Below are positions 1 through 6,295 of a DNA stretch of 10,709 nt, one piece after another (the first letter of the stretch is position 1; every line of letters starts with the position of its first letter). The stretch covers positions 1 through 10,709 of the forward strand of contig JAKQFZ010000459.1 of NCBI GenBank assembly GCA_029558215.1, read 5' to 3'. This DNA is from Candidatus Omnitrophota bacterium (lineage in GTDB: Bacteria > Hinthialibacterota > Hinthialibacteria > JAKQFZ01). Under the pieces are notes generated by a model. The model ran no database searches. It was not told the origin of the DNA and saw only the letters and a program-made list of their open reading frames with translations. A program made the position numbers and the translations under genes.

Positions 1-744
1 GTGCAGCTCCAGTTGTGGATGTCTCAAGTGAGACTTGGCGGCCGCGAGGAGATCAGCCAACCGATTGGCTGACTGCAATAGGACTTCGAACTGATTATCT
101 GCAGCAGCGGCCTCCATTGCAGTAAAGGCTTCAGCGATTACATCCGCATTCTCAAAACCCGCCTGAATCGCTTGATTGACCGTCAGCCAGGTCATCTCTT
201 CTCTGTGCTCTTCTGTCGTTGGACAAATGATGGCAAGGGCATCTTGAGGCTTGGAGAGAGAGCGAAACAACTCAACCTGTTGGAACAGCTCGAGCAAGGC
301 GCGTTCTTTTTCTGTCAGTTCCTTTCCCTGTTCCTTACTGGTGAAAGCGCGTCGCAGCGCCTCTCGAAACACTTTGTGTTCTGAAAGCATCTTGAAGGAC
401 ACTCTTCGAGATGGGAGATCCAGATCGGAACGAAGAGCAGCCAAACGCACCTTGATAACGGGCTCTTCTGACCACGTTTGCCATTTGAGCATCATAGACA
501 GAAGGAGGGAAACGGGTTGACCCGACATGGGGAATCCAGAACCTTTGAAACTTGCCCACACTTCGTTGCCAGTGATTGTTCGAAGTGTCTCTCGTGCAAA
601 TGTGTCCAAGGGTTTCAGGCGCCCCCTGTCCTGGATCGCGATATCATGCAGTGGTGCAAGAACGGAAGTCTCGCCGCGAATGATATCAACCGAGACAAGC
701 AGGATGAATAAGGATACGGCAAGAAGCGGTGCGAGAATCTTCAT
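1..744 (-). CDS. ccsA: CcsA-like cytochrome c biogenesis protein, N-terminal part (runs off left edge)
   Basis: This frame is open for 248 codons from ATG 744-742 to the window edge, so its stop lies outside. Seen: a hydrophobic N-terminal signal or membrane segment (residues 3-22), then a conserved-looking block at residues 30-58 with PLHDIAIQDRGRLKPLDTFA, then a mostly helical, charged region. The 'QD.GR.KPLDTFAR' block is typical of the extracytoplasmic N-terminal extension of CcsA proteins in Bacteroidetes and Planctomycetes-like bacteria. The multi-spanning CcsA core with the WWD heme-handling motif would follow beyond position 1. In System II, CcsA works with ResB/Ccs1 as the heme exporter and cytochrome c synthetase at the outer face of the cytoplasmic membrane. 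Its ATG overlaps the resB stop (ATGA), so it is the third gene of the operon. The family call rests on this block plus the neighbour. Confidence 0.77.
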   Translation of the reverse strand, partial: MKILAPLLAVSLFILLVSVDIIRGETSVLAPLHDIAIQDRGRLKPLDTFARETLRTITGNEVWASFKGSGFPMSGQPVSLLLSMMLKWQTWSEEPVIKVRLAALRSDLDLPSRRVSFKMLSEHKVFREALRRAFTSKEQGKELTEKERALLELFQQVELFRSLSKPQDALAIICPTTEEHREEMTWLTVNQAIQAGFENADVIAEAFTAMEAAAADNQFEVLLQSANRLADLLAAAKSHLRHPQLELH

Positions 745-2489
745 CCGTTTTGAGCCGCTCCTGTTCTCTGACGTGGTAGGTAAAAGGTCAGTGCAATGCC
801 AACAATGAGCAAGCAACTCCCAGAGTACACGAGCGGAACCCCCGGATCGCGGGAGACGGAGAGTACGGAGACGCTGGTTCCATCGGGATCCTGATAGTAG
901 CTGGACTGAAACAGTCGAAACCCATTCATCACAAGTGGCTGATTCATGCTGATCGTATGTTTCTCAACGAGGTCGGACTTGTCTGTCGGACTGACATCCA
1001 CTGTGCTGTAATAACGAGCCGCCATCCCCGTTCCGCCATAAGTCGGATTGCCGAACTCCAGAAGCCGAATCTGAAAACCAAGAGGCACTTCGCGTTGGGA
1101 CAGTCGCAGTGAGAAAAACTCCTCACAGAGCGTCAGCAGAAGCGGATCAGCGCCATAGCCAACCCAACCTGAGGACTCTTCGGAGCCTTGTCCAAGTGTC
1201 AGTCGAAGGGCTGGTGGATCGCCTTCCCATGGGCTGGAAATCCATTCAGTCACTTTCTGTGCTCTGGGATGAAATGCTCTCACTCGAATGCCTCTTCTCT
1301 CGTCTCCGGCAACAGGGATCATCTGGCCGACAGTGACAGACTGCAGGGACGGCGTGCCTTGATCATCGGGAACCACCACATACAATGTTTCGCCCGGCAG
1401 CACCAACAGCCGTATCACGGAAGAGTCGGAATCCTGCTCGAAACGATACAGAGCCTCAACAGGGATCGAGGACGTGGCTTGACGATGCATGGATGAGAAC
1501 TCGGGAAATCGCGCAAAGAGTTTCCTTTCCTCGGTCACTCCCTGTGGTGAAGTGAATATGAGTCGTACTGCGGGATTCTCGGGTCGCTCACTTCGGCTGA
1601 TTAACCGTCCACCGGATACCACGGCATCGGGAAGGTATTCCGCAATATGCGCTGTCCAACCACTTTCTCCCAATGGCACAGGCTTTTCATCCTGTGCCGG
1701 ATCAACGTTCAGAATCGTCTGCTGACCGCCTGAGTCGGTAATCTCCACAACACCATGCGGATATCCTTGAGATGGTGTCTCCTCGGGGTTCAGATATGGA
1801 CGAATCTCTTCGGATGTTGAGCAGACCTGCAGTGCAACTGAAACAACGCCCAAGACTATCCGGTTCTTGTCAGGATCGTTGGCAAAAATCCAACTGGGAT
1901 GATCCTGCTCCGGCACTTCAACAGCAACCGCCGGATTGAAAGTCTCTCCGCCGCCTGAGACTGACTCAACGGGCAAGGCGTGCGGGATGATTTCCTTCAC
2001 CTGCAGCCGCAATTCCTTTATGGCCTCTGATTCATCCCAATTCAGATTCATCACACGACTGAGGCCAAACCCGGGCAAGAACTCCCATGACTTGCCAGAG
2101 CCTTGATGTTCGATGACAAGCGCATCCTCATCAACCGAGAAAGCCGATGCGGCTTCACCCTCCGCAAGAGTGATTGTTCCTTCGACACCAAAGTGCCTCG
2201 TCAGGAATGTTCCAGCCAGGATGATCAGAATTGCAGCGTGAGTGATCAGAAATCCGACGTGACGTCTTCGCCAGGGATATCTCTTAAGGGCGGCGCAGAG
2301 CACATTCGCTGCCAGCAGGACAAGCAGCCCGTCAAACCATGAGGCGGCATAGACCAAACGCCGTGCAGCCTCCGAACCAGACTGCGCTTCCAGAATCGTT
2401 CCCCAAGCCATCGCAAAGGACAGCGCAAGAAGCACAATGACAGCGAGTCTCAAGGATGCAAGGAGAACAAATGCCCTTCGAAGGATCAT
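741..2489 (-). CDS. resB: ResB/Ccs1-family cytochrome c biogenesis protein
   Basis: 582-residue membrane protein of the System II (Ccs) cytochrome c maturation pathway. With CcsA it moves heme to the extracytoplasmic side and joins it to CXXCH apocytochromes. Seen: TM1 about residues 5-31, TM2 about 52-68, and TM3 about 78-98 preceded by RRRHVGFLITHAA, whose His77 and His84 are candidates for the membrane heme ligand known from CcsB/Ccs1 proteins. A large extracytoplasmic region (about 100-547) ends in the family-typical NGFRLFQSSYY (about 523-532) and SRDPG...VYSG. A last TM at about 552-572 is followed by a short basic tail. It is somewhat long for ResB; the extra length lies in the extracytoplasmic domain. 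The start ATG overlaps the kinase stop by 4 nt, and the stop overlaps the ccsA start by 4 nt, so translation is probably coupled on both sides. Confidence 0.9.
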   Translation of the reverse strand: MILRRAFVLLASLRLAVIVLLALSFAMAWGTILEAQSGSEAARRLVYAASWFDGLLVLLAANVLCAALKRYPWRRRHVGFLITHAAILIILAGTFLTRHFGVEGTITLAEGEAASAFSVDEDALVIEHQGSGKSWEFLPGFGLSRVMNLNWDESEAIKELRLQVKEIIPHALPVESVSGGGETFNPAVAVEVPEQDHPSWIFANDPDKNRIVLGVVSVALQVCSTSEEIRPYLNPEETPSQGYPHGVVEITDSGGQQTILNVDPAQDEKPVPLGESGWTAHIAEYLPDAVVSGGRLISRSERPENPAVRLIFTSPQGVTEERKLFARFPEFSSMHRQATSSIPVEALYRFEQDSDSSVIRLLVLPGETLYVVVPDDQGTPSLQSVTVGQMIPVAGDERRGIRVRAFHPRAQKVTEWISSPWEGDPPALRLTLGQGSEESSGWVGYGADPLLLTLCEEFFSLRLSQREVPLGFQIRLLEFGNPTYGGTGMAARYYSTVDVSPTDKSDLVEKHTISMNQPLVMNGFRLFQSSYYQDPDGTSVSVLSVSRDPGVPLVYSGSCLLIVGIALTFYLPRQRTGAAQNG

Positions 2490-3874
2490 CTGGTTGTCCC
2501 GGAATCGGTGTGCTCAGACTGAAGTGGCAGTGCAAAGACAAACGTGGAACCGGCACCCACTTGACTCTCGACCCAAATGCGTCCACCGTGCGCTTCCACC
2601 AACCGCTTGACGATGGCAAGACCAAGGCCGGTGCTCTTCTCACCATCCGTCGGCTTGACGGACGTCCGCCCAAAATCCCGAAACAGATTCCCCAACTCGT
2701 CCTTGGGAATTCCTGGCCCCTGATCCTTGATGGCGATGAGAGCCTCCCCATTTTCCACCCGCGCCAGAAGCGTCACCACAGTCCCTGATTGGGAAAACTT
2801 GATGGCGTTGGTGACAAGGTTGCTGATGACCTGCGCCAAGCGACCCGAATCCACAAAGATTCTGGGAAGGTCGCTGGGGATCTCCATTCTCATTTCGATA
2901 TTCTTGACCTGGGCGAGCATTCGAGCCGTTTCGAACTGCTCTTGTAGAAATGCATCCAAGGCAATCCACTCTCGCTTCAGATCGAGGTTTCCGGATTCGA
3001 TGGCGCTGACATCCAACAGATCCTCAACCATCTTCTGCATGCGTGTACAAATCGAACCGATGCGTCCGACGATCTTCATCTGTTGGTCGGGAAGCGCACC
3101 GAGCAGACCTTTCTCCAGAATGCTGGTGTATCCGAGGATGCCGGCGATGGGATTCCTCAAATCGTGTGCTGCGATGCCGAGAAACTTGTTCTTGATCTCA
3201 TTGAGCGCCACCAGACGCTCATACAAACGACCCTTCTCAACAATGAGGGCCAGCTGCCCTGCTATGCCCAGAAACGACTCGACATGAGCATCTCGATAGG
3301 CATTCAGTTGCTTGCTGGAGAAGAACAGAAAACCAACCGGTTTGCCTTTGGCGATGAGGGGACAGGTCAAACTGGAACGAATGCCTTCCTTTAGAACCTT
3401 CCTTGTGGATTCCGATTCGGGATGCTCCCTGAGGTACTGTTCGAGATCGTTAAGGATACGCGGTTTCCCTGTGCGGATAATCTCGGCAAGACTGCTTCCC
3501 CGAAGAGGCGCGGAATAGCCTTTGGTGATGTGCATCTCAGTGCCGTCAGAACGTGCCCAGACCGCCGTCGCATTCTCACCATCAGGCTCAATGAGCGAGA
3601 ACCCAATTCGATCGTAGGGAAGCAGACTCCGAAACGAGTCATAGACCAGGTTCAGGACTTCCTCGAGAGTCAGGCCGGCATTGATCTGTTCGGTGATACG
3701 GGTCATGACGTTAATCTCGTCAAACTCCCGCTTGAGTGTCTCACCTAACGTCCGAAGACCCAGACCGAGACTACCGATCTCATCCTGTTCTCCAACGGGA
3801 ATTTCTACCTGGAAGTTCCCCTTCTGCATCAGAGCCAAAGATTCGATGTATTTGGGAATACGTGGGTCTACCAT
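2486..3874 (-). CDS. Soluble HAMP-GAF sensor histidine kinase
   Basis: 462-residue two-component sensor kinase, ATP-dependent autophosphorylating on His. Domains in order: a HAMP-like segment (about 5-55, with EIGSLGLGLRTLGETLK), a GAF domain (about 65-215), a HisKA dimerisation domain with the H-box AAHDLRNP (phospho-acceptor His237), and a HATPase domain with N-box NLVTNAIKFS (Asn352/Asn356), G1 DQGPGIP (384-390), and G2 STGLGLAIVKRLVEAHGG (414-431). All motifs needed for catalysis are present. There is no signal peptide or transmembrane segment, so it should be cytosolic even though HAMP domains normally follow a membrane helix. Start choice: AGGAG lies 9 nt before ATG 3874, and I found no usable in-frame start further upstream. 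It is the first gene of the operon and overlaps resB by 4 nt. No response regulator is in the window. The ligand of the GAF domain cannot be told from sequence. Confidence 0.92.
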   Translation of the reverse strand: MVDPRIPKYIESLALMQKGNFQVEIPVGEQDEIGSLGLGLRTLGETLKREFDEINVMTRITEQINAGLTLEEVLNLVYDSFRSLLPYDRIGFSLIEPDGENATAVWARSDGTEMHITKGYSAPLRGSSLAEIIRTGKPRILNDLEQYLREHPESESTRKVLKEGIRSSLTCPLIAKGKPVGFLFFSSKQLNAYRDAHVESFLGIAGQLALIVEKGRLYERLVALNEIKNKFLGIAAHDLRNPIAGILGYTSILEKGLLGALPDQQMKIVGRIGSICTRMQKMVEDLLDVSAIESGNLDLKREWIALDAFLQEQFETARMLAQVKNIEMRMEIPSDLPRIFVDSGRLAQVISNLVTNAIKFSQSGTVVTLLARVENGEALIAIKDQGPGIPKDELGNLFRDFGRTSVKPTDGEKSTGLGLAIVKRLVEAHGGRIWVESQVGAGSTFVFALPLQSEHTDSGTTR

Positions 3875-3900
3875 CTGATCGGTCTCCTGCGGAAGGGCAT
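3868..3900 (-). CDS. Possible 10-codon leader peptide overlapping the kinase start
   Basis: A short reading frame, MPFRRRPIRW then TAG, begins 26 nt upstream of the kinase ATG in another frame and stops 7 nt inside the kinase gene. A strong Shine-Dalgarno, GGAGG at 3913-3909, lies 8 nt before its ATG. That is better than the AGGAG serving the kinase, which sits inside this small frame. The arrangement fits a translationally coupled leader. It could also be chance, since a frame this short carries almost no statistical weight and the strong SD might be incidental. No attenuator hairpin was recognised next to it. Confidence 0.25.
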   Translation of the reverse strand: MPFRRRPIRW

Positions 3901-3971
3901 CCTGACTTCCTCCGCGAACTGGAACTCGTTGGAGTGGGCAGAGCGCCCCGTGCGGAAATGTGCAGGCGCAC

Positions 3972-4045
<74 letters not shown>

Positions 4046-4055
4046 TCTGGAAAAT

Positions 4056-4083
4056 AACGTACCATATTTGGCGTTTGAGTCAA
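4056..4083 (-). promoter_or_regulatory. Likely sigma70-type promoter of tRNA-Cys
   Basis: On the minus strand a -35 TTGACT (4083-4078, 5 of 6 to consensus) is followed after 16 nt by TACGTT (4061-4056, 3 of 6). Transcription would begin a few bases before the tRNA 5' end at 4045. The -35 and the placement are good and the -10 is weak. As no other convincing promoter was seen before the kinase gene, readthrough from here may also supply the kinase-resB-ccsA operon (inference). Confidence 0.45.
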
Positions 4084-4180
4084 CAGCGTTCTTCGGCACA
4101 GAAAGCGAAGGACTGCTGACTCTACCGGCGCCCTGTTTGGACGCCAAAACGCCTCGAAGACAGCACGTCCTGCCATACAC

Positions 4181-4201
4181 TCGAGACAGGATATGTCTCG
4201 A
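4181..4201. repeat. Perfect 8-bp inverted repeat, 5-nt spacer (operator or RNA hairpin candidate)
   Basis: Arms TCGAGACA (4181-4188) and TGTCTCGA (4194-4201) are exact reverse complements around GGATA. The site lies 68 nt before the likely ABC-F start at 4270 and about 98 nt upstream of the divergent tRNA promoter. It could be a dimeric regulator's operator, or a 5'-UTR hairpin if transcription starts upstream. No T-run follows it, so a terminator is unlikely. No matching regulator gene is nearby. The rest of 4084-4269 holds no gene; I saw no convincing promoter for the ABC-F gene there. Confidence 0.5.
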
Positions 4202-4269
4202 CAGATTCAGATACAAACAATTTGCATCAGACTGATGACAAGAGCCTTCAGGTTGGTTACCATGCGCGC

Positions 4270-6210
4270 ATGATCAGTTTGAAAAATGTGCATCTGCGCC
4301 TGGGTGGAAGACCTGTTCTGAAAGGTGTTGACATTCAGATTCGGGAAGGCGAATGCCTTGCCGTTGTTGGCCCTAACGGCTGTGGCAAGTCCACACTGCT
4401 CAAGCTTGTCGCAGGAACGATGCGTCCTGATTCAGGTGAGATCAGCCGCCCGACTCGCTCCACGATCGGATACCTTCCACAGGAGGCGCTTTTTGATTCA
4501 ACTCATTCACTCGAAACTGAGCTGTCCAGCGCCTTTGAACAGCTGCAGCATGCGTTTCGAGAGATGTCCGATCTGGAGCACCAGATGGCACACACGGACC
4601 CGAATTCTTCAGACTATGAACGGATCCTGGAGCGCTACGGAGAACTCTCCCATCTGGTGGAGCATCAGGACGGTTACAGTTTCGAGTCCCAGGTTCGGCG
4701 TGTCGCCACTGGTCTCGGGTTCCGACAGGAGGATCTTTCCCGTTCGTGTCAGGAGTTTTCGGGTGGCTGGAAGATGAGAATTCTTCTGGCGAAACTGCTT
4801 CTGGAAAGACCAGACATCCTGCTCTTGGACGAACCGACCAATCACCTCGATCTCGAGTCCATGCTGTGGCTGGAGGAATGGATTCGGGGAAGTGGCCGTA
4901 CAGTGATTATGGTTTCCCATGAGCGAGCATTTATGGATCGGCTTGTGGATCGCGTGGTTTGTCTGGAGACGGGAGAAGGAGACGCCTACACAGGCAACTA
5001 CACCAATTACCTGAAACAAAGTGAGATCAAACGGCAGCAGCGGCTCCAGGCATACGAACGCCAACAACAGGAAATCGAGCAGATGGAAGCGTTCATCCGC
5101 AAGTTCCGCTACAACGCAGCACGTGCTTCGTTGGTTCAGAGTCGCGTCAAGCAGCTTGAGAAAATCGAACGACTGCCACCACCCTTCTATGGAGAGGCAA
5201 TCTACTTCGCCTTTCCTGAAGCACCACCGAGTTACCGCGAAGTCATCCAGTTGGAGGGGCTTGGAAAGTCATACGGCGATCTTCAAGTCTTTGCCGATGT
5301 GAATCTGGCTATCTATCGAGGTCAACGAATTGGTCTGGTTGGTCCCAACGGAGCGGGCAAATCCACACTCATGCGCATCCTCGCCGGTCGGGAGAAACCA
5401 ACATCGGGCACTTTCACGTTGGGTCGCGGGGTGAGTGTTGCCTACTTTGCTCAGGAGGACACTGGAACGCTGACTTCAGAGCAAACACTTCTGCAAGCCA
5501 TAGAAGTCTCAGCACCACCAGGCCAGGCACAGCGCGGTCGAGATCTTCTCGGAGCATTTCTTTTCAGCGGGGACGAGGTTGAGAAACCACTGAGCGCCCT
5601 GTCGGGTGGGGAGCGAACGCGTTTTCGAATGGCGCAGATGCTTTTTAGTCCCGCCAACCTTCTCCTTCTGGATGAGCCGACAAACCACCTGGACGTCACG
5701 TCACGCGCCACGGTCGAGAAGGCGTTGAAGACGTATTCGGGAACGGTCGTTGTTGTCTCTCACGACCGAGTCTTCATGGAGCGGGTCACCGATAGAATTG
5801 TCGAAATCAAAGATGGGGGCATTCGGACGTTCCCTGGCAACTACGGGGAATACCTGGAGTACGAGCGATCGATGGTCATCGGCGACAATTCACAGCCGAA
5901 GGAATCAGCACAAATAGTCGCTCAGACAAAACCCGAACGAAAGCAGGAATACGAAGAGAATAAGGCTCGAAATCGAGCCATTCGTTCACTTCAGCGTCGA
6001 ATTGCGTCGCTTGAAGAGAAAATCGAAGAACAGGAAACGCTGATCGCAGAGATTCGTCAGAGGATGGAAGATCCTCGAATCGCCACCGACTACACGCAAC
6101 TTGCATCACTCACTCAACAACACACTGAGGAGACTGCGAAGAATCTCGAAACGCTGAAGGAATGGGAACAGCTGACCAACGAGTTGGAAACTTTCTCAGG
6201 GGAGCGTTGA
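4270..6210 (+). CDS. ABC-F family ATPase (YheS/Uup-like), ribosome-associated
   Basis: 646-residue soluble protein with two ABC ATPase domains and no membrane segments. ABC-F proteins bind the ribosomal E site and act on stalled or unproductive translation states. Domain 1: Walker A GPNGCGKST (34-42), signature FSGGW (163-167), Walker B with DEPTNHLD and catalytic Glu188, and switch His217. The linker (about 230-310, with FRYNAARASLVQSRVKQLEK) is the P-site tRNA interaction motif. Domain 2: Walker A GPNGAGKST (358-366), signature LSGGE (444-448), catalytic Glu469, and switch His498. A charged coiled-coil C-terminal domain (about 559-641) resembles that of Uup/YheS. The FSGGW signature and the linker most resemble YheS. 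ATG 4270 is chosen because MISLKNVHLRLGGRP matches the usual ABC-F N-terminus. The longer frame opens with TTG at 4222 and has no ribosome site. The SD for 4270 is poor (AGG about 16 nt upstream). Nothing points to antibiotic resistance specifically. Confidence 0.93.
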   Translation: MISLKNVHLRLGGRPVLKGVDIQIREGECLAVVGPNGCGKSTLLKLVAGTMRPDSGEISRPTRSTIGYLPQEALFDSTHSLETELSSAFEQLQHAFREMSDLEHQMAHTDPNSSDYERILERYGELSHLVEHQDGYSFESQVRRVATGLGFRQEDLSRSCQEFSGGWKMRILLAKLLLERPDILLLDEPTNHLDLESMLWLEEWIRGSGRTVIMVSHERAFMDRLVDRVVCLETGEGDAYTGNYTNYLKQSEIKRQQRLQAYERQQQEIEQMEAFIRKFRYNAARASLVQSRVKQLEKIERLPPPFYGEAIYFAFPEAPPSYREVIQLEGLGKSYGDLQVFADVNLAIYRGQRIGLVGPNGAGKSTLMRILAGREKPTSGTFTLGRGVSVAYFAQEDTGTLTSEQTLLQAIEVSAPPGQAQRGRDLLGAFLFSGDEVEKPLSALSGGERTRFRMAQMLFSPANLLLLDEPTNHLDVTSRATVEKALKTYSGTVVVVSHDRVFMERVTDRIVEIKDGGIRTFPGNYGEYLEYERSMVIGDNSQPKESAQIVAQTKPERKQEYEENKARNRAIRSLQRRIASLEEKIEEQETLIAEIRQRMEDPRIATDYTQLASLTQQHTEETAKNLETLKEWEQLTNELETFSGER

Positions 6211-6218
6211 AAGATGTG

Positions 6219-6233
6219 AACAGACAATCTGTT
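6219..6233. repeat. Small hairpin downstream of the ABC-F gene
   Basis: AACAGA (6219-6224) and TCTGTT (6228-6233) are perfect inverted arms around CAA, 9 nt after the ABC-F stop codon. The stem is AT-rich and short and has no T-run after it, so it is at best a weak terminator or processing site. The 85-nt gap to the next gene (6211-6295) shows no promoter I would trust. A loose TTGCAA...TAGGTA pair at 6233-6261 is too poor to call, so the two plus-strand genes may or may not be co-transcribed. Confidence 0.25.
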
Positions 6234-6283
6234 TGCAATGACTCGGATTGTTCTGTAGGTATACGTCAGAGGGAAACAGTCAA

Positions 6284-6288
6284 AGGAG
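6284..6288 (+). promoter_or_regulatory. Ribosome binding site fixing the beta-helix protein start
   Basis: AGGAG, within AAAGGAGCG, ends 7 nt before ATG 6296. The reading frame is open upstream to a TTG at 6248, but that codon has no ribosome site, and starting there would put 16 polar residues before the signal peptide. This site therefore decides the start at 6296. Confidence 0.8.
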
Positions 6289-6295
6289 CGAAGTG

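Noticed and set aside
2727..3287. 186-codon plus-strand frame
   Set aside because: It lies antisense within the kinase HATPase and HisKA regions, has odd composition and no motifs, so it is a shadow of the real gene.
4222..4269. Upstream TTG start for the ABC-F protein
   Set aside because: It has no ribosome binding site, and the extra 16 residues are unlike ABC-F N-termini; ATG 4270 matches the family start.
4270..6210. Antibiotic-resistance ABC-F
   Set aside because: The linker and the C-terminal coiled coil resemble YheS/Uup housekeeping factors rather than resistance subfamilies, and no leader attenuator was seen.
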